Part shown: positions 36,795 through 45,615 of the stretch, piece by piece
How positions within the stretch are numbered: position 1 is the stretch's first letter
Layout: the number at the start of each line of letters is the position of its first letter
NCBI RefSeq assembly: GCF_002494345.1
Contig: NZ_NXNI01000001.1
Coordinates: 2,232,001 to 2,296,000 of the forward strand
DNA from: Natrinema ejinorense
GTDB taxonomy: Archaea > Halobacteriota > Halobacteria > Halobacteriales > Natrialbaceae
Direction of reading: 5' to 3'
Length of the DNA: 64,000 bases
Translations under genes and position numbers: made by a program
The notes under the pieces: model-generated
What the model saw: only the letters and a program-made list of their open reading frames with translations
What the model was told of the DNA's origin: nothing
Databases searched by the model: none

Positions 36795-37157
36795 CGACGC
36801 GCCTCCGTCGACCGCTCGTCGGGCATCCTCGAAATCACTCGCTGACTGTGCATCGAGTTGCATGGAGTTCGATCGGGGATTGGGCGGCTGAATGACATGG
36901 GTATACGATAACGGTGCGTCTCGTGACCGACGACTGCCGTGACGACCACTCGAGTATCGTCACAGACGATTCGTCGCGCTGTCGGGTTACCGTAGTGCTT
37001 GCAGTCGCAGCCCGCATTCGCAAGGCCGGCCTACCGGCTCCAAAGCAGGGCCTCTCGGCCGGGAACCCTATTTCTCGGCCGATGGAAATCTCGCGGACCG
37101 ACCGGCTTGCAGTCGCAGTCCAAGTCATGTTACGACGGGCCGGATAACGTCCGTTGC
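36795..37157. promoter_or_regulatory. Divergent gvpF/gvpA control region
   Basis: About 360 bp between the oppositely transcribed gvpF and gvpA. A 14-bp direct repeat GCTTGCAGTCGCAG occurs at 36997-37010 and 37105-37118, the second ending about 40 bp before the gvpA start. A TATA-like element on the minus strand (36901-36911, TTATCGTATAC) could serve gvpF with an 80-nt leader. I see no strong TATA box for gvpA. Confidence 0.5.
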
Positions 37158-37442
37158 ATGGCACAACCACAACGCAGACCCGACTCCTCGAGTCTCGCGG
37201 AAGTACTGGACCGCGTCCTCGACAAGGGCGTCGTCATCGACGTCTGGGCGCGAATCTCGGTCGTCGGGATCGAGCTCATAACGATCGAGGCCCGCGTCGT
37301 GGTCGCCTCGGTCGACACCTTCCTCCACTACGCGGAGGAAATCGCGAAAATAGAGCAAGCCACCGCCGAGGGTGACCTCGAGGAACTCGAGGAGCTCGAG
37401 GTCGAGCCCCGCCCGGAATCGTCCCCGAAATCCGCGGAGTAA
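37158..37442 (+). CDS. gvpA: Major gas vesicle structural protein GvpA
   Basis: Small hydrophobic protein that assembles the gas vesicle wall. The protein is 94 aa. The canonical core reads [40 protein letters not shown] and [16 protein letters not shown]. The C terminus ([20 protein letters not shown]) is a polar tail longer than in the 76-aa Halobacterium GvpA. It is followed 6 bp later by gvpN, with no gvpC between. Confidence 0.96.
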   Translation: MAQPQRRPDSSSLAEVLDRVLDKGVVIDVWARISVVGIELITIEARVVVASVDTFLHYAEEIAKIEQATAEGDLEELEELEVEPRPESSPKSAE

Positions 37443-37448
37443 CTCCCC

Positions 37449-38483
37449 ATGGCTGACGACGCCTCGCGCAAGCGCAAGGTCCGCGGGAAGAAAATCAGGG
37501 CCAGCCGCGAGCAGAAGGAAGGCCGCAGAGCGAAGAAAGAGCTCGCGCGATCGGCAGCGAGTGTCGGCGAACTGAACGGTGACAGCCCCCTCGCCGATCC
37601 CGAAACGGTCGTGCCCGAGCCGTTCGTCGAGACCGACGCCGTCCGGACCCTCCAAGAGCGGATCACGGGCTGGCTCGAGGCGGATCAGCCGATTCACCTG
37701 ATCGGGCCGACCGGCTGTGGCAAGACGGCGCTCGCGCTGTCGGCCGCCGCCGAACGCGGTCGTCCGGTCGTCTGGCTCAACGGTGACGAGGCAGTCGACA
37801 CGGCCGCACTCGTTGGCTCCCACGCCGGCGGCGAACGCTACGAAGAACACGACCAATACGTCGGCGGTGTCGACAAGAAGACCCAGATTGTCCGCGAGCG
37901 GTGGGTGGACAACCCGCTGTCCGTCGCCGTCCAGGAGGGCGCGACGCTCGTCTACAACGAGTTCTCGCGCAGCGACCCCGCCGCCCACAACGTCTTGCTG
38001 TCGGTGTTCGAGGAGGGCGTTCTGGAGCGACCCGGCAAACGCGGCGAGGACCGGACGATCGACGTCCATCCGGAATTCCGGGCGATCCTCACGTCGAACG
38101 ACGCCGAGTACGCCGGCGTCCACGAACAACAGGACGCGCTGCTCGACCGGTTCGTCGGCGTCCACGTCGACTACTACGATGCGGAAACCGAACGCGAGAT
38201 CGTCGCTGCACACGTCGATCTCTCAGCGGACGACATCGCGACCGTCGTCGAAACGACGCGAGCGCTTCGGGACGAATTCGAGATCGTGGTCGGGACCCGT
38301 GCCGCGATCACGGCCGCGAAAGGGCTTGCCGTCTTCGACGGCCAGGGCGAACCCCGAGAGGCCGGCGGGTTCGACGACGAGACGCTGACCAACGTCTTCA
38401 CCGACGTGCTCGCACCGAAGATCGCCGGGGATGGCGAGGGCAACATCGACGAGCTGCGAACGCAAATCGTCGAGACGATCTGA
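37449..38483 (+). CDS. gvpN: Gas vesicle ATPase GvpN
   Basis: AAA+ (MoxR-like) ATPase that promotes vesicle growth, 344 aa. A basic N-terminal 35 residues (RKRKVRGKKIRASREQKEGR) precede Walker A GPTGCGKT (86-93). Walker B-like TLVYNEFSRS and sensor motif AILTSNDAEY follow. It sits 6 bp after gvpA, so it is cotranscribed. Confidence 0.95.
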   Translation: MADDASRKRKVRGKKIRASREQKEGRRAKKELARSAASVGELNGDSPLADPETVVPEPFVETDAVRTLQERITGWLEADQPIHLIGPTGCGKTALALSAAAERGRPVVWLNGDEAVDTAALVGSHAGGERYEEHDQYVGGVDKKTQIVRERWVDNPLSVAVQEGATLVYNEFSRSDPAAHNVLLSVFEEGVLERPGKRGEDRTIDVHPEFRAILTSNDAEYAGVHEQQDALLDRFVGVHVDYYDAETEREIVAAHVDLSADDIATVVETTRALRDEFEIVVGTRAAITAAKGLAVFDGQGEPREAGGFDDETLTNVFTDVLAPKIAGDGEGNIDELRTQIVETI

Positions 38484-38562
38484 GCGACGCGACGGCGACA
38501 GAACCGAACCACACGATCCATCGGCGACCGAATCTAACGACACGAAGCACGAATTCAGACCA

Positions 38563-39108
38563 ATGGCCGAAGCCGACACGCAATCACAGGAGCAGTGCAA
38601 GGCCCTCACTACGGACGGCGAGCGCTGCTCGCGGCCGGCCCGAGAGGACGGCTTCTGCTACCAGCACGACGAGAGTGATTCAACAGTGAGCGACAGTCAG
38701 GCAGCCCAAGAAGAGGAACAGGCTGACGAACAGGCCGAATCCGGCGACATCGAGGAGCCGCGATCCCGCGGGACGGCTCCCATGACCGCCGAGGAGATGA
38801 CCGATCCCGACGAGGTCGACGCCGACGTCGATACCGATCGGGAAGAGATCGCCGGCGTGCTCGCGGTCCGACGGACGGTTCAGTCGACGGCGAGCCAGCT
38901 CATCGGCCACGAGTTCGACGGCGTCAGCGAAATCTCGCCGACCGACGACGGCTGGCGGTCCGTCGTCGAAGTCGTCGAACGACGAGCCGTTCCCGACACC
39001 CAGGACATCATCGGGCGCTACGAGATCGAACTCGACACCGACGCGACCGTCCACGGCTACCGACGAGTCGACCGGTACCGACGGGGCGACACCGCCCAGT
39101 TCGAGTGA
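38563..39108 (+). CDS. gvpO: Gas vesicle protein GvpO with zinc-finger-like N terminus
   Basis: Gas vesicle protein of 181 aa, third in the gvpA-N-O unit, 79 bp after gvpN. The C-terminal half (about 95-181) has the GvpO domain: AVRRTVQSTASQLIGHEFDG, GWRSVVEVVERRAVPDTQDI and RYEIELDTDATVHGYRRVDR. Residues 11-37 hold QCKALTTDGERC and GFCYQHDE, a Cys/Cys/Cys/His pattern resembling a small zinc-binding module. An acidic linker joins the two. The zinc module is not part of the GvpO core I know. Confidence 0.9.
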   Translation: MAEADTQSQEQCKALTTDGERCSRPAREDGFCYQHDESDSTVSDSQAAQEEEQADEQAESGDIEEPRSRGTAPMTAEEMTDPDEVDADVDTDREEIAGVLAVRRTVQSTASQLIGHEFDGVSEISPTDDGWRSVVEVVERRAVPDTQDIIGRYEIELDTDATVHGYRRVDRYRRGDTAQFE

Positions 39109-39257
39109 GCCTGAGTGAGTCGCTCTCGAGGGGACTCGAGTGACAACGGTATCCGGCCTGTCGCTCACTACCGTCCGCTTGATCCATCAGAACGATGATT
39201 GTTATCTCGAGTTCGTACGAGTCCGCCCGTCCTCAGCCGCCGGTGCAACAGGGAGAC

Positions 39258-40139
39258 TCAGTTGGCGGTTCGCAAGTGGTGGAAGACGTACGTCTGGGCG
39301 TAGCCGGCGTGCTCGTTCCCGAAGCGCTCGCGAAGCGCCCGCGACGTTTCGGCGTAGGAGCCCCGATCGCAGTCCGGATAGTACTCCTCGATCGCGGACT
39401 TGATCCAGGTATCCAGCGGCACGGCTTCGTCGAACCCGAGCGAAAAGAGGAGGACGCAATCGGCGACCTTGTCGCCGACGCCGACGAACTGGGTCAGGTA
39501 CTCCCGAGCCGACTCGTACTCGCGGTCCCGCGCATCGGCCGGATCGGCGTCGCCGCTGGCAACCATCTCGGCGGTCCGGACGACGTAGGGGGCCCGGTAG
39601 CCGAGACCGAGCTCGCGGAGGTCGCTTTCGGTCGCGGTCGCGAGTTGCGCCGGCGTCGGGAACGCGCGATAGGTCCGACCGTCGAACGCGACCTCGTCGC
39701 CGTACTCGCGGGCCAGCGTCGACACCATCGTGTGAATGCGACCGACTCGCATCTGTGCCGAACAAATAAACGAGATCAACGTCCCGAAGGGTGGATCCTG
39801 AACGATTCGCATCCCACGATGGGCCTCGTAAGCCTCCGCGAGCAGTGGATCGTCCGGTCCAGCCGCGACGATCGCCTCGAGATCGTCGTCGAGACCCAAC
39901 AGCCTGCGCACGGTCGGCTCGGCATCGGTCGTCGACTCCCATTCGAGGCGACCGTCGCGAGTCCGGACCCGGATCACCGCCCCGTCGACGACCGTCGCGT
40001 ACCACGTCCCGGGGGCCGGCGTATCGGTGTACATATCGCCGTCCTCGCGTCGCCACAGGTAGCTCTGCCCGCTCTCGAGCGTTCGATACAGATCGAGTCC
40101 ACCGGCGAGTTCGTCGAGTGGGATCGTCCCGGTTGCCAT
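39258..40139 (-). CDS. DNA glycosylase of the OGG1/AlkA HhH-GPD type
   Basis: Base-excision repair enzyme, 293 aa, probably an 8-oxoguanine DNA glycosylase/AP lyase. The N-terminal OGG1-type domain contains ESGQSYLWRR. The HhH-GPD core has FICSAQMRVGRI, the hairpin GVGDKVADCVLLFSLG with candidate catalytic Lys224, and catalytic Asp243 in VPLDTWIKSAI. It is a single gene convergent with gvpO. AlkA-type alkyl-base activity is an alternative, but the K...D pair favours OGG1. Confidence 0.9.
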   Translation of the reverse strand: MATGTIPLDELAGGLDLYRTLESGQSYLWRREDGDMYTDTPAPGTWYATVVDGAVIRVRTRDGRLEWESTTDAEPTVRRLLGLDDDLEAIVAAGPDDPLLAEAYEAHRGMRIVQDPPFGTLISFICSAQMRVGRIHTMVSTLAREYGDEVAFDGRTYRAFPTPAQLATATESDLRELGLGYRAPYVVRTAEMVASGDADPADARDREYESAREYLTQFVGVGDKVADCVLLFSLGFDEAVPLDTWIKSAIEEYYPDCDRGSYAETSRALRERFGNEHAGYAQTYVFHHLRTAN

Positions 40140-40280
40140 TCGCTTGCCCCTTCGAGGGTGTGGGCTTTTGCCTTTCGGACCGGGCGAGCGAGACGACGCT
40201 GTCGATGGTCCACGGGAGCCAGAGCGGGCGTTCAGCCGTTGGGGCGAACCTTCTTACTGGAGGCGATACAATGATTATGT

Positions 40281-40754
40281 ATGAATTGCAGGGTCGTCGT
40301 CGAAGCTGCCGTGCCGGTATTCGACGTTGAAACGGAAGACGAAGCGATCCGTATTGCCATTTCGAAGACCGGCGAAATGTTGAACCCTGACCTCAACTAC
40401 GTCGAAATCAACATGGGAGAGCGGACGTCCCCATCGGGAGAGGAGCTCCCACCAGCGTTTATCGCGGCCGACGAAGCGCTCGTCGCGCTCGAACTGGAGA
40501 TGACCGTCTTCAACGTCGAGCGGGAGGAGCACGCCTCGCGTATCGCACGCAAAGAGATCGGGCAACGCCTCGAGAACATCCCGCTCGAAGTCACGCAGAT
40601 CGACATCCTCGAAGACGAAGACGACAACGAAATGGACGAGACCGACGAGTCGTCGGACACCGACCGGACGGAGACGGCTCCCACCCCAGACGCCAGTGAC
40701 GATGAGTCCGACGACGAGGAAATCCTCCCCGAGTTCGAAGACCTCGTCGAATAA
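40281..40754 (+). CDS. UPF0212 (DUF555) family protein
   Basis: A 157-aa protein of unknown function. The N-terminal 115 residues match the archaeal UPF0212 family (MNCRVVVEAAVPVFDVETED, EAIRIAISKTGEMLNPDLNY). The remaining 40 residues form an acidic Ser/Asp tail. It stands alone between the glycosylase and the UPF0058 gene. Confidence 0.9.
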   Translation: MNCRVVVEAAVPVFDVETEDEAIRIAISKTGEMLNPDLNYVEINMGERTSPSGEELPPAFIAADEALVALELEMTVFNVEREEHASRIARKEIGQRLENIPLEVTQIDILEDEDDNEMDETDESSDTDRTETAPTPDASDDESDDEEILPEFEDLVE

Positions 40755-40886
40755 TCAGTAACCGTTCGTCTTTCTTGGCACCCGTAGTGTGAGTGAGAAG
40801 GGGCTGCCGTTTAGCTCGTGGCTCCGTGTATCGAGCGCAGTCTCGCCAGTTGCCGTATTGATCTATTCGAGGATACGACGAGAATC

Positions 40887-41123
40887 TCAGTCCGCGGTGG
40901 CGGGGACTGCTTCCTGCTCTTCTTCGCGCATGTTCTTCGTGATCCCGCCAGCGAGTGCAAAAACAGCGGCTTTGTGATCGGTTTTCGACTTGTGAATGGA
41001 TGTCGGCCGGATCCCCTTCGATTCGTACGTTTCGAGGTCGATCTGACAATCGTCCCACTCGGCACACTGATTGGATACCTCCGCAAGAAGGCCGTGAAGG
41101 TGAATGAGCTCCTGTTTCTTCAT
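40887..41123 (-). CDS. UPF0058 family protein
   Basis: A 78-aa archaeal protein of unknown function, MKKQELIHLHGLLAEVSNQC then a Tyr/Lys-rich middle and KTDHKAAVFALAGGITKNMR. An alternative ATG at 41129 adds two residues; a TATA box near 41153 places either start at or near the transcript 5' end. Confidence 0.88.
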   Translation of the reverse strand: MKKQELIHLHGLLAEVSNQCAEWDDCQIDLETYESKGIRPTSIHKSKTDHKAAVFALAGGITKNMREEEQEAVPATAD

Positions 41124-41148
41124 AACCATGCAATCCTATCCACTGCAG

Positions 41149-41158
41149 GGTTATATTA
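41149..41158 (-). promoter_or_regulatory. TATA-like element of the UPF0058 gene
   Basis: AATAATATAA on the minus strand, about 25-30 nt upstream of the start codon; a leaderless promoter is likely. Confidence 0.5.
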
Positions 41159-41412
41159 TTATCTTGAGTCGCGTTAACACGCTGTCCCGCTTCACCGGCC
41201 GGAGTAGCATCGATCGAAACGATTCGAACGTCCCCCCTACGTGAAGAAAACGGAATCATAACAGCGTGTTACGATCGTATTTACCACAGTAACGAGTTCT
41301 TTCAGACATCATCCGACACGCTCCCACCGGGACCGAAACTGTAGGTATTGCGAGAACGACGGGTTGAAAACGCTGCTGCTATCGGAACTGTCCTCGAAAT
41401 CGATACAGCAGC

Positions 41413-41592
41413 CTATCCGAGTTGTTTCAGCGTCTGTAGATCACGATCCGTTCGCATGAATTCCGCAGTCCGGCGAGAGGCATGACAGTTCGGGCAGTGA
41501 AACATTTCGGCGGCCGCGGGGAGTTCGTCCGGAGACACCTGCCAGTCTTTCGCACACTCTGGACACAACAGTTGGACGGTCGTCTGGTCCAT
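41413..41592 (-). CDS. Small zinc-ribbon protein (DUF7836-like)
   Basis: A 59-aa protein starting MDQTTVQLLCPECAKDWQVS. Cys pairs C10/C13 (CPEC) and C33/C36 (CPNC) form a zinc ribbon, with a helical polar tail (TAEFMRTDRDLQTLKQLG). I chose the ATG at 41592 over 41616 because the upstream eight residues are not conserved-looking. Family name tentative. It lies downstream of tfb on the same DNA strand with a 110-bp gap. Confidence 0.75.
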   Translation of the reverse strand: MDQTTVQLLCPECAKDWQVSPDELPAAAEMFHCPNCHASRRTAEFMRTDRDLQTLKQLG

Positions 41593-41701
41593 GCCACTCC
41601 CTTTCACACGAGACATGAAAAGCTTTGTCGCAGTTCCGTTCGACCGAAAACGCCACCCGCGTTTGCGGACCGACAGATGTCGACGCGACGGTAGTTCTCG
41701 T

Positions 41702-42688
41702 TTACGCGGGTGCAGCCGTGTCCGATGCCTCGAGCAGTTCCTTGTACCGGTTTCGAATAGTGACTTCGGAGATGCTCGCGACTTCGCTGACCTCGTTTTG
41801 GGTGACTTTCTCGTTGGTCAAGAGCGCGGCGGCGTACACTGCCGCGGCGGCGAGGCCGACCGGCGACTTGCCACTGTGGACGCCCTCCTGACGGGCCGAC
41901 TCGAGCAGGTCGCGGGCCATCCGCTCGGTCTCGTCGGAGAGATCGAGGTCGCTGACGAACCGGGGGACGTAGTGTTCGGGGTCGGCCGGCTTGACTTCGA
42001 GACCGAGTTCCCGGATGATATAGCGGTACGTACGGGTCAGCTCCATCTTCTCGACGCGGGAGACGGCCGAGATCTCGTCGAGGCTACGCGGGGTACCGGC
42101 CTGGCGGGCGGCGGCGTACAGCGACGCGGTTGCGACGCCTTCGATCGAACGGCCCGGTAGCAGATCCTCCTCGAGTGCGCGACGGTAGATGACCGACGCG
42201 GTCTCGCGGACGTTCTCGGGGAGCCCGAGCGCGGAGGCCATCCGGTCGATCTCGCCGAGTGCCTGCTTCAGGTTGCGTTCCTTGGAGTCGCGAGTGCGGA
42301 ATCGCTCGTTCCAGGTGCGCAGGCGCTGCATCTTCTGGCGCTGGCGACTCGAGAGCGAGCGGCCGTAGGCGTCCTTGTCCTGCCAGCCGATGTTCGTCGA
42401 GAGCCCCTGGTCGTGCATCATGTTCGTCGTCGGCGCACCGACGCGGGACTTCTCGTCCTTTTCGGCGGCGTCGAACGCACGCCATTCGGGGCCACGATCG
42501 ATCTCGTCTTCCTCGACGACGAGTCCACAGTCCGTACAGACCGTTTCGGCGTGTTCGTCGTCGGAGATCAGTCGGCCGCCACATTCCGGACAGTGCTCTT
42601 GCTCGTCGGTCACCGACGTCGTTTCGTCTTCGGTTTCCGTCTCGGTCTCTCGTTCGTTCGTATAAGTTCGGATGCTCGTATCTGTCAT
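41702..42688 (-). CDS. tfb: Transcription initiation factor TFB
   Basis: Archaeal TFIIB homologue that bridges TBP and RNA polymerase at promoters, 328 aa. The N-terminal zinc ribbon has Cys33, Cys36, Cys51 and Cys54. The B-reader/B-linker region reads GPEWRAFDAAEKDEKSRVGA. Two cyclin repeats follow (about 125-215 and 225-315), with typical SIEGVATASLYAAARQAG and SPVGLAAAAVYAAALLTN. Haloarchaea encode several TFB paralogues; which one this is cannot be told here. Confidence 0.95.
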   Translation of the reverse strand: MTDTSIRTYTNERETETETEDETTSVTDEQEHCPECGGRLISDDEHAETVCTDCGLVVEEDEIDRGPEWRAFDAAEKDEKSRVGAPTTNMMHDQGLSTNIGWQDKDAYGRSLSSRQRQKMQRLRTWNERFRTRDSKERNLKQALGEIDRMASALGLPENVRETASVIYRRALEEDLLPGRSIEGVATASLYAAARQAGTPRSLDEISAVSRVEKMELTRTYRYIIRELGLEVKPADPEHYVPRFVSDLDLSDETERMARDLLESARQEGVHSGKSPVGLAAAAVYAAALLTNEKVTQNEVSEVASISEVTIRNRYKELLEASDTAAPA

Positions 42689-42774
42689 TGTGTCGGGTGG
42701 GTTACTCGGGGCTCCCGGGTGGGGTAATCCAGAAGAAACCCGGTCGCCTCGGCTAACATAGGGTAAGGTCGTAA

Positions 42775-42806
42775 GGCATATAAATGTTTCGCCTACTTTA
42801 TAAACT
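42775..42806 (-). promoter_or_regulatory. Putative tfb promoter, two TATA-like elements
   Basis: On the minus strand, GTTTATAAAGT (42796-42806) and ATTTATATGC (42775-42784) lie about 90-115 nt upstream of the tfb ATG. This implies a leadered transcript of roughly 65-85 nt. The surrounding 42780-42855 is the most AT-rich part of the area. Confidence 0.4.
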
Positions 42807-42903
42807 AACTGGATTTGCTATTATATAGGTTCCGGTTATATAGTTATTAATCGTTTAGAATGTGCGGGACAGGAGGCGGAATCGATCCGATACGCCGTCC
42901 CAC

Positions 42904-43191
42904 TCACTCGACGGTAAAGAGGTGACCGTCCCTCGGCACATCGAACAGTCCGACTCGAGCACCGGCGTCGAGCCACGCGTGCCCGTATGAAAATGACGCC
43001 AGTGCGTTGACGAGGTCGTCTTGCTCCCGGAAATGATTGCCGTCCTCCAGATAGGACGCCGCCATCTCGTAGCAGTCGGCGGCTGCGTCAGCCATCGGAG
43101 TTCCCTCCGGCGGTGCGACAGTCGCCGCCTCGAGCGCTTCGGTGAGCAGTTCGCCGTAGCGGTTCGTCTTCTCCTCGAGATCGGCGGCCAT
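42904..43191 (-). CDS. DUF357 family protein
   Basis: A 95-aa helical protein of the archaeal DUF357 family (function unknown). It begins MAADLEEKTNRYGELLTEAL and includes AAADCYEMAASYLEDGNHF and VNALASFSYGHAWLDAGARV, which look like a helical hairpin related to HEPN-type folds. It lies upstream of tfb on the same strand, but the 215-bp AT-rich gap suggests separate transcription. Confidence 0.85.
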   Translation of the reverse strand: MAADLEEKTNRYGELLTEALEAATVAPPEGTPMADAAADCYEMAASYLEDGNHFREQDDLVNALASFSYGHAWLDAGARVGLFDVPRDGHLFTVE

Positions 43192-43293
43192 GGTCGTTCC
43201 TCGTCCCTCGAGTCCGTAAGTGCGTCGTCTCCGTCGATTCTCGTCATCGCGGGAACGGTTGGGTTACTGGTGGATTTCGATCCCTCGAATCGC

Positions 43294-45345
43294 TCAGTCG
43301 GCGCGTCGGGCGATCGCTGCTGCGCCGAGCAGGGCGACGAGTGCTGCGGTGATACCGAAGCCGGGCACGCTGTCGCCCGACTCTTCGGCCATCTCGTCGT
43401 CGCCATCTTGATCACTCATTTCGTTACTTCCATCTTCGCCGTCCATCGATCCGTCGTCCATGCCGTCCGTATCGTCACCCTCGACCGTGATGCTAGCGGG
43501 CGACATGATCGGTCCCCCAGCAGCCGCGTAGGGACCGTCGGCTGCGCCCTCGCTCTCGAGGAAATCGTACGCCTCGTCGGCGTCGGTATCCTGGTGTGCC
43601 ATCGCGAAGACGTCGTCGTCGGACGTCAGTGGCTCATCCAGCGTGATCTCGACGTCCTCGTGCGTGCCGGGGCCGAGGTAGGCGCTCGTTCCGCGAACGC
43701 TGTCGAAGACCGCGCCGTCCGCGAGCGTGCTGTCGTGAACCGTCACGAACCCGCCGTCGTGGAGCGTCACCGATTCGACGGTGATCGTCTCGCCGTTACC
43801 CTCCTGATCCATCGCATCGACCGTCGCCGGAACGGTCAGCTTGGCCGTGTCCACGACGGCCTCACCGTTTGCGGTGTACGGGCCGTCGTCCTCGCCCTCG
43901 CTCGCGGCGAAGTCGTACGTCTCGTCGCCGTTCGTATCCTGGTGTGCCATCGGCACAACCGTCTGGCTGGCCGTCAGGCGCTCGTCGAACGTGACCTCGA
44001 CGTTCTCGTGCGTGCCGGCCTCGAGGTACTCGCTCGTGCCGACGACGCTCCCGAAGACGTCTCCCTCGAAGAGACTGGCGTCGTGAACCGTCACGAAGCC
44101 GCCCTCGGAGAGATCGACTCGATCGATCGTCATCGTGGTGCCGTCCGACGACTGCGCCGAGGCGGACACGGCGGCCGAGACGGTGACGTCGCCGTCGTCC
44201 ATCACGATATCGCCGTCAGTCGTGTACGGACCGTCCTCCTCGCCCTCGCTGGCGGGGAAATCGTACTTGTTGTTGTCGTTCGTGTCCTGATGTGCCATTC
44301 CGAACAGCGTGTCGTCCTCGTCGAGTTCGTCGTCGAGGTGGACCACGACGTCGCGGTGGAGTCCCGCCTCGAGGTAGGCGCTCGTGCCGCGGATGCTCTC
44401 GAAGACCGCGCCGTCTGCGATCGTGCTGTCGTGCATCGTCACGAAGCCGCCCTCGGGGACGAAGATCTCGTCCACGACGACGGAGCTGCCGCCGGTGGAT
44501 TGGTTCTCGAACGAGACCGCCGCGTCGTCGCTCACCGTCACGCCAGTCGGGGCCATCACCGGGTCGCCGTTGCCGTTCGCGTACGGCCCGTCCTCGGCTC
44601 CCTCACTCGTCGCGAAGTCGTACGCTTCGTTGTCGTTCGAATCCCGGTGCGCCATCGGATACACCGTCTCGTCGCCCGTGAGGGGGTCGTCGAGCGTGAC
44701 GCGGACGTTCTCGTGAACGCCGGCCTCGAGGTAGGTGCTCGTGCCGCGGATGCTCTCGAAGACCGCACCGTCCGCGATGGTGCTGTCGTGAACCGTCACG
44801 AAGCCGCCCTCCGCGAGTTCGACGCGATCGACGACGACGCTGTCGCCGGTCGTCGGCTGCTCGCTCATCTCGAGGTCGGCTGAGACGGTGACCTCGGCGT
44901 CCGCCATCACGATGTCACCGTCGACGGTGTACGGGCCGTCCGCCTCGCCGTTGCTCGAGACGAACGAGTAGACTCGATCGTCGTCGGAGTCGGTGTGTGC
45001 CATTGCGAACAGCGTGTCGTCTTCCGAGAGCGGTTTCTCGAGGTGGACGGTGACGTCCTCGTGCGTGCCGGACTCGAGATACGCGCTCGAGCCGACGACG
45101 CTACCGAGCACCGCACCGTCACCCAGCGAGCTGTCGTGGATCGTCACGAAGCCGCCCTCGGGGAGCCGTACTTCGTCGACGACGGTCGACCCGCCTGACG
45201 TCTGCCCATCGAACGTGACTGCTGCCTGTCCGTCCTGTGCTATCGCAGGCGACGCATCGGTCGCGCCGGCTGCACCCGCCGTCCCGGCCAGCATCGCGCT
45301 GACCAAAACGACGGCTCCCATCAGTACTGCGCTGTATTGGCGCAT
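43294..45345 (-). CDS. Surface protein with five DUF7282-type repeats and PGF-CTERM
   Basis: Predicted exported, membrane-anchored surface protein of 683 aa. A Sec signal (MRQYSAVLMGAVVLVSAMLA) is followed by five ~120-residue repeats. Each starts with a VVDxVxLxEGGFVTVHDS-type strand and contains YLEAGxHE, a negatively charged loop and MAHxDxNxD. The repeats resemble haloarchaeal DUF7282 modules. An acidic Ser/Asp linker precedes the C-terminal PGFGITAALVALLGAAAIAR segment, a PGF-CTERM archaeosortase signal. Likely role: cell-wall or adhesion; ligand unknown. Confidence 0.85.
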   Translation of the reverse strand: MRQYSAVLMGAVVLVSAMLAGTAGAAGATDASPAIAQDGQAAVTFDGQTSGGSTVVDEVRLPEGGFVTIHDSSLGDGAVLGSVVGSSAYLESGTHEDVTVHLEKPLSEDDTLFAMAHTDSDDDRVYSFVSSNGEADGPYTVDGDIVMADAEVTVSADLEMSEQPTTGDSVVVDRVELAEGGFVTVHDSTIADGAVFESIRGTSTYLEAGVHENVRVTLDDPLTGDETVYPMAHRDSNDNEAYDFATSEGAEDGPYANGNGDPVMAPTGVTVSDDAAVSFENQSTGGSSVVVDEIFVPEGGFVTMHDSTIADGAVFESIRGTSAYLEAGLHRDVVVHLDDELDEDDTLFGMAHQDTNDNNKYDFPASEGEEDGPYTTDGDIVMDDGDVTVSAAVSASAQSSDGTTMTIDRVDLSEGGFVTVHDASLFEGDVFGSVVGTSEYLEAGTHENVEVTFDERLTASQTVVPMAHQDTNGDETYDFAASEGEDDGPYTANGEAVVDTAKLTVPATVDAMDQEGNGETITVESVTLHDGGFVTVHDSTLADGAVFDSVRGTSAYLGPGTHEDVEITLDEPLTSDDDVFAMAHQDTDADEAYDFLESEGAADGPYAAAGGPIMSPASITVEGDDTDGMDDGSMDGEDGSNEMSDQDGDDEMAEESGDSVPGFGITAALVALLGAAAIARRAD

Positions 45346-45364
45346 GGCCTACCCTGCCCGGAGT

Positions 45365-45374
45365 ACTTAAAAAA
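45365..45374 (-). promoter_or_regulatory. TATA-like element of the DUF7282-repeat gene
   Basis: TTTTTTAAGT on the minus strand is centred about 25 nt upstream of the ATG at 45345, which predicts a leaderless transcript. Confidence 0.55.
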
Positions 45375-45615
45375 GGATTTTCCGAACTCGGACCGCACTC
45401 CCGTGGGACTCCGACCGGACTTGTACCCAAATTCGACCCAAAACGTCCGTTCGAAGGTGACTGTCTTCTGTAAAATACAACAGCACAAGACATCGGCGCA
45501 GGCATCGCACTGTGCAGTCACTACCGTCGTAGTCGTCGGTGAGAGAGCACGAACCGTCGGTATCGGATCCCGAACTATCGCGAAGAATGAAACCAGCAGG
45601 AAGCGGTGAGCGCCC

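Noticed and set aside
37125-38213. 362-aa minus-strand frame over gvpA and gvpN
   Set aside because: Antisense shadow; gvpA and gvpN are unambiguous on the plus strand.
43021-44883. 620-aa plus-strand frame opposite the DUF7282-repeat gene
   Set aside because: Repeats mirror the five protein repeats on the opposite strand; no independent motif.
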